DNA of 64,000 bases from Streptomyces sp. 2131.1 (GTDB lineage Bacteria; Actinomycetota; Actinomycetes; Streptomycetales; Streptomycetaceae): contig NZ_FNSY01000001.1 of NCBI RefSeq assembly GCF_900105515.1, positions 4,700,001 through 4,764,000 on the forward strand. Reading direction: 5' to 3'. Positions 52,915-62,612 of this stretch are shown in pieces. The notes beneath the pieces are model-generated. The model worked only from the letters and a program-made list of their open reading frames with translations. It made no database searches and had not been told where the DNA came from. Within the stretch, counting starts at the first letter, position 1, and every line of letters begins with the position of its first letter. The translations under genes and the position numbers were made by a program.

Positions 52915-54560
52915 CGGTGCAACGGCACCGGGACAGCGCCGCCGCGACGGTGCTCGTGCTGGACGACAACGAGACCAACCGCTACATCGTCGGCAGCTGG
53001 CTGCGCCGGGCCGGCCACACCGTGGTGGAGGCCGCCGACGGCACGGAGGGGCTGGCCCTGCTCGCCGCCGCCCCCGACGGCGAGCTGCCCGAACTCGCCG
53101 TCGTGGACGTCAAACTGCCCGACATGAGCGGCTTCGAGGTGTGCGAGCAGATCAAGGCCGACCCGCGCACCGCCTCGCTGCCCGTGATCCACGTCTCGGC
53201 CACCGCGATCGAGCTGAGCGACCGCACCCAGGGCCTCCACCGGGGCGCCGACGCCTATCTCACCGAGCCGATCGCCCCGGACGAGCTGCTGGCCACGGTC
53301 ACCGCCGCGCTGCGCTACGCCCGTGCCCGGCGCCGCGCCGAGCGCCTCGCCACCCGCGTGGCAGCCCTCAACAGCAGCACTCTGGCCGTCTACGCGGCGA
53401 AGGACGGCGAGACCTTCACCGCCGCGGCGGCGGCCGGTGCCGCGGCGCTGATGGAGTCCGCCGCCGTCGCCGTCGGCCTCAGCCCCGACAACCACACCCT
53501 GCACCTGGCCGCCGCCCCGAGGAGCACACCGGCCGGGAGCGGCGGTCCCGCCCGTGCGGACGCGGTGCGGCCGGAGGCGCGGCTGCTGGACCTGCTGGCC
53601 GAGAAGGCCCTCGGCGACCGCACCGGCACGGAGACCGTGGTCCTGCCGGGGGACGAGTGGCGGGCGCTCACCTGCCAGGACGACGGCCGCGCGGACGTGT
53701 TCGCCGGGGACGTCGCCCTCACCCTCGCCCGGACGAAGCGCGGCCGGCCCCCCGTCGCGTTCGCAGTCCGCGCCGACGCCCTCACCGGCGCGGACGACCG
53801 CGAACTGCTCTCGCAGCTGGCCCAGGCCTGCGCGCTGGCCCTCGAAGCCCTGCGCACCCGCAGCGAGGAACACGCGCTCGTCCTCACCCTCCAGCGCACC
53901 TTCCTGCCCGACCGGCTGCCCGAGGTGCCCGGCGTCGGCATGGCCGTGCGCTACGAACCCGCAGCCGACGACGCCGAGATCGGCGGGGACTTCTACGAGG
54001 CCATCCGCACCCCGGACGGCCTGCTGCTCGCCATCGGGGACGTGGCGGGACACTCGCTCAAGGCCGCCATGATCATGGGCGAGGTCCGGCACGCCCTGCG
54101 CGCGTACGCCATCGAGGGCCACGACCCGCAGTCCCTGCTGACGAACCTCGACGCGCTCCTCGTGCGCGTACGCCCGTCGATGACGGTCACCGTCTGCCTC
54201 GTCCTCGTCGAGCCGGAGGCGCGCCGCATTCAGGTGGCCAACGCCGGACACATCCCGCCCCTGCTCCGCCACCCGGACGGGGCCACGCGCTACCTGACCG
54301 AGCACGGCCCCCTCCTGGGGCTCAACCTCCCGCACCCGCCGCCCGTCGCCCACGACGTCCCCGAGGGCTCCACGCTGCTGCTCCTCACCGACGGCCTGGT
54401 CGAGGTGCCCGGCGAGAACCTCGATGAGAGCCTGCGGAAGCTCGGCGACACCCTCTCCCGGACCCCGGCCGGCATCGAGGAGCTCTGCGACCGGCTGCTG
54501 GCGACCTTCGGCAAGGGCAAGACCGACGACATCGCGCTGCTCGCCGCCCGCCTCGACTGA
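52911..54560 (+). CDS. Receiver - GAF-like - SpoIIE/PP2C phosphatase (RsbU-like)
   Basis: The 549-residue protein has an N-terminal receiver (VLVLDDNETNRYIV, phospho-acceptor VVDVKLPDMSGFE, HVSAT), a coiled-coil and GAF-like middle (about 150-330) and a SpoIIE-type PP2C domain (about 335-549: EIGGDFYEAI, AIGDVAGHSLKAAMIMGEV, LLTDGLVE, DDIALLAARL). The conserved receiver Lys is replaced: LTKP is LTEP here. It is the likely output phosphatase that frees an anti-sigma factor antagonist, acting under both RsbT and the hybrid kinase. It closes the operon; a terminator follows 19 nt later. Confidence 0.91.
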   Translation: MTVQRHRDSAAATVLVLDDNETNRYIVGSWLRRAGHTVVEAADGTEGLALLAAAPDGELPELAVVDVKLPDMSGFEVCEQIKADPRTASLPVIHVSATAIELSDRTQGLHRGADAYLTEPIAPDELLATVTAALRYARARRRAERLATRVAALNSSTLAVYAAKDGETFTAAAAAGAAALMESAAVAVGLSPDNHTLHLAAAPRSTPAGSGGPARADAVRPEARLLDLLAEKALGDRTGTETVVLPGDEWRALTCQDDGRADVFAGDVALTLARTKRGRPPVAFAVRADALTGADDRELLSQLAQACALALEALRTRSEEHALVLTLQRTFLPDRLPEVPGVGMAVRYEPAADDAEIGGDFYEAIRTPDGLLLAIGDVAGHSLKAAMIMGEVRHALRAYAIEGHDPQSLLTNLDALLVRVRPSMTVTVCLVLVEPEARRIQVANAGHIPPLLRHPDGATRYLTEHGPLLGLNLPHPPPVAHDVPEGSTLLLLTDGLVEVPGENLDESLRKLGDTLSRTPAGIEELCDRLLATFGKGKTDDIALLAARLD

Positions 54561-54579
54561 ACCGGCGGCGGCAGCGCGA

Positions 54580-54608
54580 AGGGGGCGCCCCGCGACGGGG
54601 CGCCCCCT
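54580..54608 (+). terminator. Terminator between the stressosome operon and pepN
   Basis: A 13-bp perfect stem (AGGGGGCGCCCCG with its complement) and 3-nt loop lie between two convergent stop codons and can serve both. Confidence 0.85.
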
Positions 54609-54629
54609 CCTGCGTACGTCCTGGACCGG

Positions 54630-57206
54630 TTACGCGGTCGCGGCCGCCGCGTCAGCCGTCCGGGCCCGCAGCGCGCGCTCCACGCCCGAGCGGGACTCCG
54701 AGATCAGCCGGCGCAGACCCGCGCCCGGCTCGGCCGAGGCCAGCCAGGCGTCCGTGGCGTCCAGGGTCTCCTGCGAGACCTGCAGCGCCGGGTACAGGCC
54801 GATGGCGACCTGCTGGGCCATCTCGTGGCTCCGCGAGTCCCAGACGTCCTTCACCGAGGCGAAGAACTTCTCTGCGTACGGGGCCAGCAGCTCACGCTGG
54901 TCCGTCTGCACGAAGCCCGCGATGACCGCCTCCTGGAGGGAGTTCGGCAGCTTGTCGGACTCGACGACCGACGCCCACGCCTCGGCCTTCGCCTCCTCGG
55001 TCGGCCGCGCCGCCCGGGCGGAGGCCGCGTGCCGCTCGCCGGCCGCAGTGCGGTCGCGCGCGTACTCGGTGTCGATCTCCTCCTCCTCGATCAGCCCGGT
55101 GGCCGCGAGCCGCTGGACGAGCGCCCAGCGCAGCTCGGTGTCCACGGTCAGGCCCTCGACCGCCTCGGTGCCGTCGAGCAGCGCGCGCAGCAGGTCCAGC
55201 TGCTGCGGGGTGCGGGCGGTGGCCGCGAACGCGCGCGCCCAGGCCAGCTGGTGGTCGCTGCCCGGCTCCGCCGCGCGCAGGTGCGCGAGCGTCGCGTCGG
55301 TCCACTGCGTCAGACCCGCCTCGCGCCACTCCGGCGTCGCGTACTGGTCCAGCGCCACCTTCACCTGGCGGTGCAGCGACTGCACGACGCCGATGTCGGA
55401 CTCCTTGCCGATGCCGGACAGCACCAGCGCCAGGTAGTCGCGGGTGGCCAGCTCGCCGTCGCGGGTCGTGTCCCAGGCCGACGCCCAGCACAGGGCGCGC
55501 GGCAGCGACTCGGTGAAGTCGCCCAGGTGCTCGGTGACGACCCGCAGCGACTCCTCGTCGAGGCGGACCTTCGCGTACGAGAGGTCGTCGTCGTTGAGCA
55601 GGATGACGGCCGGGCGCGCCTGGTCGGCGGGGAACGGCACGGTGGTGCGCTCGCCGTCGACGTCCAGCTCGATCCGGTCCGTACGCACCAGCTTCCCGGC
55701 CTCGTCGAGGTCGTAGAAACCGATGGCGATGCGGTGCGGGCGCAGCGTCGGCTCGCCCTTCGCGCCGGCGGGCAGCGCGGGCGCCTCCTGGAGCACGGTG
55801 AACGAGGTGACGCGACCGTTCTCGTCGGTCTCGATCTCCGGGCGCAGGATGTTGATGCCGGCCGTCTCCAGCCACGCCTTCGACCAGGTCTTCAGGTCGC
55901 GGCCCGAGGTCTCCTCCAGCGCGCCGAGGAGGTCGGAGAGCCGGGTGTTGCCGAAGGCGTGCGCCTTGAAGTACGCCTGGACGCCCTTGAAGAACTCGTC
56001 CATGCCGACGTACGCCACCAGCTGCTTCAGGACCGAGGCGCCCTTGGCGTACGTGATGCCGTCGAAGTTGACCAGGACGTCGTCCAGGTCGCGGATGTCG
56101 GCCATGATCGGGTGGGTCGACGGCAGCTGGTCCTGCCGGTAGGCCCACGTCTTCATGGAGTTGGCGAACGTGGTCCAGGAGTGCGGCCACCCCGAGCCCT
56201 CGGCGTACGCGAGGCAGGCGATGGAGGTGTACGTGGCGAACGACTCGTTCAGCCAGAGGTCGTTCCACCACTCCATCGTGACGAGGTCGCCGAACCACAT
56301 GTGGGCCAGCTCGTGCAGGATGGTCTCGGCGCGCGTCTCGTACGCCGCGTCCGTCACCTTGGACCGGAAGACGTACTGGTCGCGGATGGTGACCGCGCCC
56401 GCGTTCTCCATCGCGCCGGCATTGAACTCCGGGACGAAGAGCTGGTCGTACTTGGCGAAGGGGTACGCGTAGTCGAACTTCTCCTGGAACCAGTCGAAGC
56501 CCATCCGGGTCACGTCGAAGATCGCGTCCGCGTCCAGGTATTCGGCGAGCGAGGGCCGGCAGTAGATGCCCAGCGGGACGGTCCGGCCGTCCTTCTCGTA
56601 GCTGCTGTGCACCGAGTGGTACGGGCCGACGATCAGGGCCGTGATGTACGAGGAGATGCGCGGCGTAGGCTCGAACGACCAGACGTCGTCCTTCGGCTCC
56701 GGCGTCGGCGAGTTGGAGATCACGGTCCAGCCGGACGGGGCCTTCACGGTGAACCGGAAGGTCGCCTTCAGGTCGGGCTGCTCGAAGCTCGCGAAGACGC
56801 GGCGGGCGTCCGGCACCTCGAACTGGGTGTACAGGTAAGCCTGTTCGTCGACCGGGTCGACGAAGCGGTGCAGGCCCTCGCCGGTGTTGGTGTACGCGCA
56901 GTCGGCGACGACCTTCAGCTCGTTGGCGCCGGCCTGCAGGTGCGGCAGCGCGATGCGCGAGTCACGGAACACCGCCGCGACGTCCAGCGCCATGCCGTTC
57001 AGCTCGACCTCGTGCACCGCGGGGGCGACCAGGTCGATGAAGGTCTCCGCACCGGCTTCGGCGGAGTCGAAACGCACGACGGTGACGGACCGGTAGGTCC
57101 CGCCCTCCTGCGCTCCGGAGAGGTCGAGATCGATCTCGTACGCGTCCACGGTCAGCAGGCGCGCCCGCTCCTGTGCCTCTTCGCGGGTCAGATTCGTGCC
57201 AGGCAC
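54630..57206 (-). CDS. pepN: Aminopeptidase N (M1 family)
   Basis: The 858-residue cytosolic zinc enzyme removes N-terminal residues from peptides. It has the exopeptidase motif GAMENAG and the zinc site HELAHMWFGDLVTMEWWNDLWLNESFA (H, H and the distant E), followed by a catalytic Tyr region and a long helical ERAP1-like C-terminal domain. GTG 57206 follows AAGGAG at 8 nt and gives the length of Streptomyces lividans PepN (about 857). A second PepN-like gene is cut by the right end of the window. Confidence 0.95.
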   Translation of the reverse strand: MPGTNLTREEAQERARLLTVDAYEIDLDLSGAQEGGTYRSVTVVRFDSAEAGAETFIDLVAPAVHEVELNGMALDVAAVFRDSRIALPHLQAGANELKVVADCAYTNTGEGLHRFVDPVDEQAYLYTQFEVPDARRVFASFEQPDLKATFRFTVKAPSGWTVISNSPTPEPKDDVWSFEPTPRISSYITALIVGPYHSVHSSYEKDGRTVPLGIYCRPSLAEYLDADAIFDVTRMGFDWFQEKFDYAYPFAKYDQLFVPEFNAGAMENAGAVTIRDQYVFRSKVTDAAYETRAETILHELAHMWFGDLVTMEWWNDLWLNESFATYTSIACLAYAEGSGWPHSWTTFANSMKTWAYRQDQLPSTHPIMADIRDLDDVLVNFDGITYAKGASVLKQLVAYVGMDEFFKGVQAYFKAHAFGNTRLSDLLGALEETSGRDLKTWSKAWLETAGINILRPEIETDENGRVTSFTVLQEAPALPAGAKGEPTLRPHRIAIGFYDLDEAGKLVRTDRIELDVDGERTTVPFPADQARPAVILLNDDDLSYAKVRLDEESLRVVTEHLGDFTESLPRALCWASAWDTTRDGELATRDYLALVLSGIGKESDIGVVQSLHRQVKVALDQYATPEWREAGLTQWTDATLAHLRAAEPGSDHQLAWARAFAATARTPQQLDLLRALLDGTEAVEGLTVDTELRWALVQRLAATGLIEEEEIDTEYARDRTAAGERHAASARAARPTEEAKAEAWASVVESDKLPNSLQEAVIAGFVQTDQRELLAPYAEKFFASVKDVWDSRSHEMAQQVAIGLYPALQVSQETLDATDAWLASAEPGAGLRRLISESRSGVERALRARTADAAAATA

Positions 57207-57320
57207 GCGGTCATCTCCTTGTTCTGGGATGTTTCCCGCCATACTTCCACGGGACCCCTGCCCAGGGCGATGTCCGTTTTCCGCCGGACCGGGGCGTCGT
57301 GGAGCGGCAGGCTCGGGACC

Positions 57321-57881
57321 ATGACCACTTACGAGGCACGCGCGATCGAACCGGACGCGCTCAAGGAACTCCGGGAGACCGACGACGCCGGACAGCCCTG
57401 CGTCCCGTACGCCGCCACCGAGGGCGGCGACCCGCTGCGGTGCTGCCTGCGCGGCAGCGAACCGGGGGAGCGCGTCGCCCTCGTCTCCTACGCCCCGCTG
57501 CGCCGCTGGGCCGCGGCGACCTGGGCCCGTCCGGGGGCGTACGACGAGCAGGGCCCGGTCTTCATCCACGCCGACGCCTGCGCGGGGCCGGAGCCGGGCC
57601 GGAACGGCTATCCGTTCTCCCGCGCGGGCGCGCTGCGCACGGTCCGCCGGTACGACGCGGAGGGCCGCATCGTGGGCGGACGCCTCCTGGAGATCCCCGA
57701 GGACGAGGAGCGCGGCTACGACGAGGCGTTCGCGGAGGCCTTCGCGGACCCGGAGGTTGCCCTGGTCCACGTACGAGCCGTGGAGTACGGCTGCTGGCAC
57801 TTCGAGGTGCACAGGCCGATCGCCGGACGGGCTGAAAACGCAGCCCGTCCGGCGATCGAGGACACACGGGGTTCGGGCTGA
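57321..57881 (+). CDS. DUF1203 family protein
   Basis: The 186-residue protein matches DUF1203 over residues 1-165: TYEARAIEPDALKELRE, CCLRGSEPGERVALVSYAPL, GPVFIHADACAG and VHVRAVEYGCWHFEVHRP. No function is established. The last 20 residues after HRPI come from a 17-bp inverted repeat (57818-57857) and do not look like part of the domain, so a palindromic element probably replaced the original C-terminus. It is divergent from pepN and converges on asd, 4 nt away. Confidence 0.82.
   Translation: MTTYEARAIEPDALKELRETDDAGQPCVPYAATEGGDPLRCCLRGSEPGERVALVSYAPLRRWAAATWARPGAYDEQGPVFIHADACAGPEPGRNGYPFSRAGALRTVRRYDAEGRIVGGRLLEIPEDEERGYDEAFAEAFADPEVALVHVRAVEYGCWHFEVHRPIAGRAENAARPAIEDTRGSG
57818..57863. 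repeat. Palindromic element overlapping the DUF1203 3' end
   Basis: GATCGCCGGACGGGCTG and its perfect 17-bp complement flank an AAAACG loop and run into CGAGGAC. The right arm, CCCGTCCGGCG then CGAGGAC, recurs at 63766-63786, so this is a dispersed repeat family member; it probably also acts as the terminator between two convergent genes. Confidence 0.85.
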
Positions 57882-57885
57882 GGGG

Positions 57886-58914
57886 TCAGCCCCGCAGCTC
57901 CGCCGCGACCAGCTCCGCGATCTGGACCGCGTTCAGCGCCGCGCCCTTGCGGAGGTTGTCGTTGGAGACGAAGAACGCCAGCCCGTTCTCCACTGTCTCG
58001 TCGTTGCGGATGCGCCCCACGAAGGACGCGTCCTTTCCCGCGGCCTGGAGCGGCGTCGGGATCTCGGACAGCTCGACGCCCGGCGCGTCCTTCAGCAGCT
58101 CGTACGCGCGCTCCACGGAGACCGGACGGGCGAAGCGGGCGTTGACCTGGAGCGAGTGGCCGGAGAAGACCGGGACGCGGACGCACGTACCGGAGACCTT
58201 GAGCTCCGGGATCTCCAGGATCTTGCGGGACTCGTTGCGGAGCTTCTGCTCCTCGTCCGTCTCGAAGGAGCCGTCGTCGACGATCGAGCCGGCCAGCGGC
58301 AGCACGTTGAAGGCGATGGGGCGCTTGTAGACGCCCGGCTCCGGGAAGTCCACGGCCGAGCCGTCGTGCGTGAGCTTGTCCGCTTCGGCGACGACCTTGG
58401 ACGCCTGGCCGTGCAGCTCGGCGACACCGGCCAGACCGGAGCCGGAGACCGCCTGGTACGTGGCGACGGTCAGCGTCTCGAGCCCCGCCTCCTCGTGCAG
58501 CGGGCGCAGCACGGGCATGGCGGCCATCGTGGTGCAGTTCGGGTTGGCGATGATGCCCTTGGGCCGGTCCGCGACGGCGTGCGGGTTGACCTCGGAGACG
58601 ACCAGCGGGACCTCGGGGTCCTTACGCCAGGCGGAGGAGTTGTCGATCACGACGGCGCCCTGCGAGGCGACCTTCTCGGCGAGCGCCTTGGAGGTCGAGC
58701 CTCCGGCGGAGAACAGCACGATGTCCAGGCCCGTGTAGTCGGCCGTGGCGGCGTCCTCGACGGTGATCTCGCGTCCCTGCCACTCGATGACGGAGCCCGC
58801 CGAGCGCGCGGAGGCGAACAGCCGCAGCTCGTCGGCCGGGAACTTCCGCTCGGCCAGGATGCTGCGCATGACTGTGCCGACCTGACCGGTGGCGCCGACG
58901 ATTCCGACCTTCAC
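57886..58914 (-). CDS. asd: Aspartate-semialdehyde dehydrogenase
   Basis: The 342-residue enzyme converts L-aspartyl-4-phosphate to aspartate semialdehyde with NADPH, feeding lysine/diaminopimelate, threonine and methionine. The N-terminal VGIVGATGQVGTVM binds NADP, IIANPNCTTMAAM holds the catalytic Cys (near residue 128) and GHSLQVNARF the catalytic His. GTG 58914 follows GGGAG at 6 nt. The companion aspartate kinase gene is not in this window, although the two are often adjacent; it could be a second asd copy. Confidence 0.95.
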   Translation of the reverse strand: MKVGIVGATGQVGTVMRSILAERKFPADELRLFASARSAGSVIEWQGREITVEDAATADYTGLDIVLFSAGGSTSKALAEKVASQGAVVIDNSSAWRKDPEVPLVVSEVNPHAVADRPKGIIANPNCTTMAAMPVLRPLHEEAGLETLTVATYQAVSGSGLAGVAELHGQASKVVAEADKLTHDGSAVDFPEPGVYKRPIAFNVLPLAGSIVDDGSFETDEEQKLRNESRKILEIPELKVSGTCVRVPVFSGHSLQVNARFARPVSVERAYELLKDAPGVELSEIPTPLQAAGKDASFVGRIRNDETVENGLAFFVSNDNLRKGAALNAVQIAELVAAELRG

Positions 58915-59024
58915 AGGAACTCCCTCAGACGTACGAACGGGCACGGTTGCCGGTCCATGATGCGTATGTCCACGGCCGCCATGTCCAATCCATTGTCCGA
59001 CCTGCGGACGAGTGGCGCTCGGCA

Positions 59025-59061
59025 CAGTGGGGCGGGTGCCCGGTGAGCACCCGCCCCACTG
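59025..59061 (-). terminator. Terminator of the S8 protease gene
   Basis: A 15-bp perfect stem (CAGTGGGGCGGGTGC with its complement) and 7-nt loop lie 32 nt after the protease stop on the minus strand. Confidence 0.85.
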
Positions 59062-59093
59062 CCGTAATGGATCATGCGTTCAGCACGGTGTGA

Positions 59094-62000
59094 CTACTGG
59101 ACGACCTTCTGGATCACGACGCTGCCGGTGCCCGCCGAGGTGCCCCGGGCGTTGACGAGGCTCACCTCGCCGAAGAACTGCCGGCCCTCGGGAGCCGCGG
59201 CGGCCACCTTCACCTGCGCGCCGACCGTGGCCGACGCGCCGGCGGCCAGGTTCACGGCCTTCGACTCGTCGACGGAGATCGTGCCGAGCGACGCCGAGTA
59301 GTACACGTCCCGGTAGTCGTACTCGGTGGTCCCGGCCGGGACGTCGTACCCGTCGACGAGGACGGTGTACGTGCCGGCGGCCGGCTTCACCAGGCTGACG
59401 GACTCCTCGGAGCCCGCCGTGGTGGAGGCGCCCACCTGAGCGGTGCCCCTGTACACGTACAGGTCGAGGTCGGCGTTGGCGTCGGACGTGCCGCCGATGG
59501 CGATGTCCAGCTTCTCGACGCCCGCACCGATGGTGACCTCCTTGACGTACGAGCCGCCGGTGGAGATCGACGGGCGCTCGACGTCGGCCGAGCCCAGCGA
59601 GCCGCCCTTGAGCTTGCCCTCCAGGGGGCCCGCGTTGTTGGTGACCTTCCAGTCGACCGGGGCCGGGGTGCCGATCTTCGCCTCGGCGAGGGTCCGCACC
59701 GCCGGGTCGAACGTCGCGCCGAGCAGCGCCACGTCCAGCTTGTACGGGTTGTCCAGCAGCGGCGACGTGCGCCGGGCCTCGACCTCGATCTCCCAGACAC
59801 CGGGCTGCGGGTCCGCGTAGGAGCGCGCGTCCGGGCGGCAGGTGTTGGACGGGTTCTCGTAGTTCGGGTAGCAGTACGGCGTACCGCTGTCGTCGACCGG
59901 CACCCCGTACGGGTGGATGGCGATGAAGCGGGTCTGGCTGCCCGAGCGCAGGGCGCTCATCGCGACCTCAAGGGTCTTGGCGCCCTCCGGCACGGTCACG
60001 AAGTACGACGTGGTGCCGTTGCGCTGCACCGAGCCGGACGCCTTGAACGCGTAGGACGGCTTCACCAGCTCCTTGGAGACGACGACCGTGGTCAGGATCT
60101 GCTGGTCCGTCCCGGCGGTCTTCCTGTCGTCGAGCTGGAGGATCGCGCTGTGCACGCCCGCGCTGCCCGGCTTCGCCTGGACCTTGACCGTCACCGGCTT
60201 GCCCAGCGGCAGCGAGACCTTGTCGGAGCCGACGAGCTTGAAGGTGCCGTCGTTGTACTTCCAGGAGAGCTTGTGCTCGACCTTCTTGTCCGGGCCCGTG
60301 GTGCGGGTGACCGTGACGTCGTAGGTCTTCTTCTGCCCGGCCTTGAGGCCGCCCTCGCGGTCGTACAGGCCGGTGCCGAAGCCCGGGGTCTTCAGCGCGA
60401 AGTCGATCGCGGTGTCGACGGGGGCCTTGACCGTGTACTCGTGCGCCGGGGCGCCCTGCTTCGCGATCAGCTTCCAGGCGTCGACGATGTTGATCAGACC
60501 GGCGCCCTGGGCGTGCGCGGGCACGTTCTTGATCTTGGTGGCGGTGCTGGTCAGCGCGGTGCGCAGGTCGGCCGGGGGCAGCTCGATGTGCTTCTGCTTC
60601 GCGGCGGACAGCAGCAGCGCGGTCGCGCCGGCGGCCTGCGGGGAGGCCATCGACGTGCCCTGGAGCATGGAGTAGCCGGCCGGAAGCGAGTAGCCCGCCT
60701 CCTTGACCGGCGAACCGGGCAGCCAGGTCTGCGTCGAGTTGATCGCCGCGCCGGGGGCCGTCAGGGTCGGCGCGAAGCCGCCGTCCTCGCGCGGACCCGC
60801 CGAGGAGAAGGGCAGCATGTCGTACTTCTTGGTGACGTTCGAGCCGTAGTTGGCGGCCCAGGTCTCCTTGGAGATGGACGCGCCGACCGAGATGACGTGG
60901 TCGGCGAGGCCGGGGTCACCGATGGTGTTGACGCCGGGGCCGTCGTTGCCGGCCGAGATGACCAGCTGGACGCCGTAGATGTCGACGAGCCGCTTGTACA
61001 GCTCGGCGCGGGCGTTGTTGCCGTCGTTCAGCGGCGGCAGCCCGCCGATCGACATGTTGACGACGTCGACGCCGCGGTTCACGACGAGGTCGATCATGCC
61101 CTCGGTGAGCGCGATGTTGGTGCAGCCGCCGGACCAGGTGCAGGCGCGCGAGGAGACGATCTTCGCGCCGGGCGCGGCACCGTTCATCTTGCCGCCGAAC
61201 AGGCCGTTCGCGGCGGTGATGCCCGCGACGTGCGTCCCGTGCTCGGACTCGATGACCCCGATGGAGACGAAGTCGGAGGTGTCGCCGGCCGCGTTGTAGA
61301 CGACGCCCTTGCGGTTCTCGACGACGAACGGGATGCGCTCGGAGACGTCGGTGCGCGGGTCGTCCTTGCCGAAGTAGGAGACCTGGTGCTTCTCCTTGTA
61401 CGGCTTGAGGGCGGTGTCGTCGGTGAAGTCCGCGTTGCCGTTCAGGTCGACGCGGGAGGCGCCCGAGACCGGGTCGTGGAGCACGGCCCAGGTGTCGGTG
61501 GTGTCGCCGTCGCGGTTCAGGTCGCCCGCCATGTCGCCGCCCTTGGTGGCGGCCTCGGCGAACACGCTGATGCGGTACGAGCCCTTGGGGGCCTTGTACG
61601 TAAGCCCCTTGTACGTGAACACCGGGCCGGAGACGGCGTCCGTCATCCGCAGCCAGGTGCCGTCGCCGTCGCTCACCGGGTCGGTGGCGGTCACCCAGTC
61701 GGTGATCTTGCGCTCGCCGGTGGTGGTCTTCTGCAGCGCCGGGTGCGCGATGTCGACGCCGGAGTCCAGGACGCCGATGGTGATCCCGCGGCCGTCGGCC
61801 TTGGGGTGCTGCTTCACGAAGTCGACCGCGCCCGTCTCGAAGGACGGGTTGTACGGGTTCTTCGCCGGTGTCTTCTTCCCCGGCGCCGGGTAGCTGCCGG
61901 TGGACTTCACCTTCGCCTTGCTGCCCGTCGCCCGGTCCGCCGCCGGCGTCGGGTCGTCCAGCTTGACCTCCTGCTTGAGGTCGATGCCGTGGACGGAGCC

Positions 62001-62396
62001 GAGCTTGGAGGCCGCCTTGATGGTGGCCTCGGCGGTCGCGGTCGGCACGGTCGCCCGCACGTACCCGAGCTTGTCGTACGCACGTCCCAGCACGGAGCCC
62101 TTGACGGCGTCCAGCTGCTTGGTGACCTGCTCGGTCGCGCCGGGGGCGGTCGCGACCATCATGGTGATGTTCTTCTCGCCCTTGGCCTTGGCCTTGGTCA
62201 GGACCTCGGCGTCGGCGGTGCCCAGCTTGTCCGCGGGAGCGGTGCCGGCGGCCTTGACGGGGGCGGTGGCCGGGTCGTCGGCGGCGAACACGGGGGAGAC
62301 GCCGGTGGCGGCCAGCGCGGCCACCAGACCGGCGGCGGCCGCCACCCGGGCGGCGCGTCTCGCTCCGGATATGTAACCGGGGGATTCGGAGGTCAT
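59094..62396 (-). CDS. Secreted subtilisin-like S8 serine protease
   Basis: The 1100-residue protein has a signal peptide (VAAAAGLVAALAATGVSPVFA), an I9-type propeptide (about 35-140), and an S8 catalytic domain whose triad is Asp in IGVLDSGVDIAHP (about 208), His in HGTHVAGI (about 380) and Ser in GTSMASPQAAG (about 567); Asn of the oxyanion hole lies in ISAGNDGPG. A large insert separates Asp and His. The C-terminal 450 residues hold beta-sandwich and pre-peptidase C-terminal-like domains (DLDLYVYRG). It has no LPXTG or membrane anchor, so it is probably released. ATG 62396 is preferred to 62402. Confidence 0.92.
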   Translation of the reverse strand: MTSESPGYISGARRAARVAAAAGLVAALAATGVSPVFAADDPATAPVKAAGTAPADKLGTADAEVLTKAKAKGEKNITMMVATAPGATEQVTKQLDAVKGSVLGRAYDKLGYVRATVPTATAEATIKAASKLGSVHGIDLKQEVKLDDPTPAADRATGSKAKVKSTGSYPAPGKKTPAKNPYNPSFETGAVDFVKQHPKADGRGITIGVLDSGVDIAHPALQKTTTGERKITDWVTATDPVSDGDGTWLRMTDAVSGPVFTYKGLTYKAPKGSYRISVFAEAATKGGDMAGDLNRDGDTTDTWAVLHDPVSGASRVDLNGNADFTDDTALKPYKEKHQVSYFGKDDPRTDVSERIPFVVENRKGVVYNAAGDTSDFVSIGVIESEHGTHVAGITAANGLFGGKMNGAAPGAKIVSSRACTWSGGCTNIALTEGMIDLVVNRGVDVVNMSIGGLPPLNDGNNARAELYKRLVDIYGVQLVISAGNDGPGVNTIGDPGLADHVISVGASISKETWAANYGSNVTKKYDMLPFSSAGPREDGGFAPTLTAPGAAINSTQTWLPGSPVKEAGYSLPAGYSMLQGTSMASPQAAGATALLLSAAKQKHIELPPADLRTALTSTATKIKNVPAHAQGAGLINIVDAWKLIAKQGAPAHEYTVKAPVDTAIDFALKTPGFGTGLYDREGGLKAGQKKTYDVTVTRTTGPDKKVEHKLSWKYNDGTFKLVGSDKVSLPLGKPVTVKVQAKPGSAGVHSAILQLDDRKTAGTDQQILTTVVVSKELVKPSYAFKASGSVQRNGTTSYFVTVPEGAKTLEVAMSALRSGSQTRFIAIHPYGVPVDDSGTPYCYPNYENPSNTCRPDARSYADPQPGVWEIEVEARRTSPLLDNPYKLDVALLGATFDPAVRTLAEAKIGTPAPVDWKVTNNAGPLEGKLKGGSLGSADVERPSISTGGSYVKEVTIGAGVEKLDIAIGGTSDANADLDLYVYRGTAQVGASTTAGSEESVSLVKPAAGTYTVLVDGYDVPAGTTEYDYRDVYYSASLGTISVDESKAVNLAAGASATVGAQVKVAAAAPEGRQFFGEVSLVNARGTSAGTGSVVIQKVVQ

Positions 62397-62612
62397 CAGC
62401 ATCCCTGTATGTGAAAGAGAGAGTCCGGAAATCGGTACCGGATGACCGCTCACCCTGTCGTAAATGACAGGGGTTTGTGGAGAGTTGCGGGATGCTTGTT
62501 GCGGACATGGCGGAATTCCGCCACCGGGGCCGAAGTGTCACCGGGGGCGAATGGGCCCATACGTGACGAGAACGCGGTCATGTGGGGCGATCGGCGAGGT
62601 GTCGCCCCCGGT

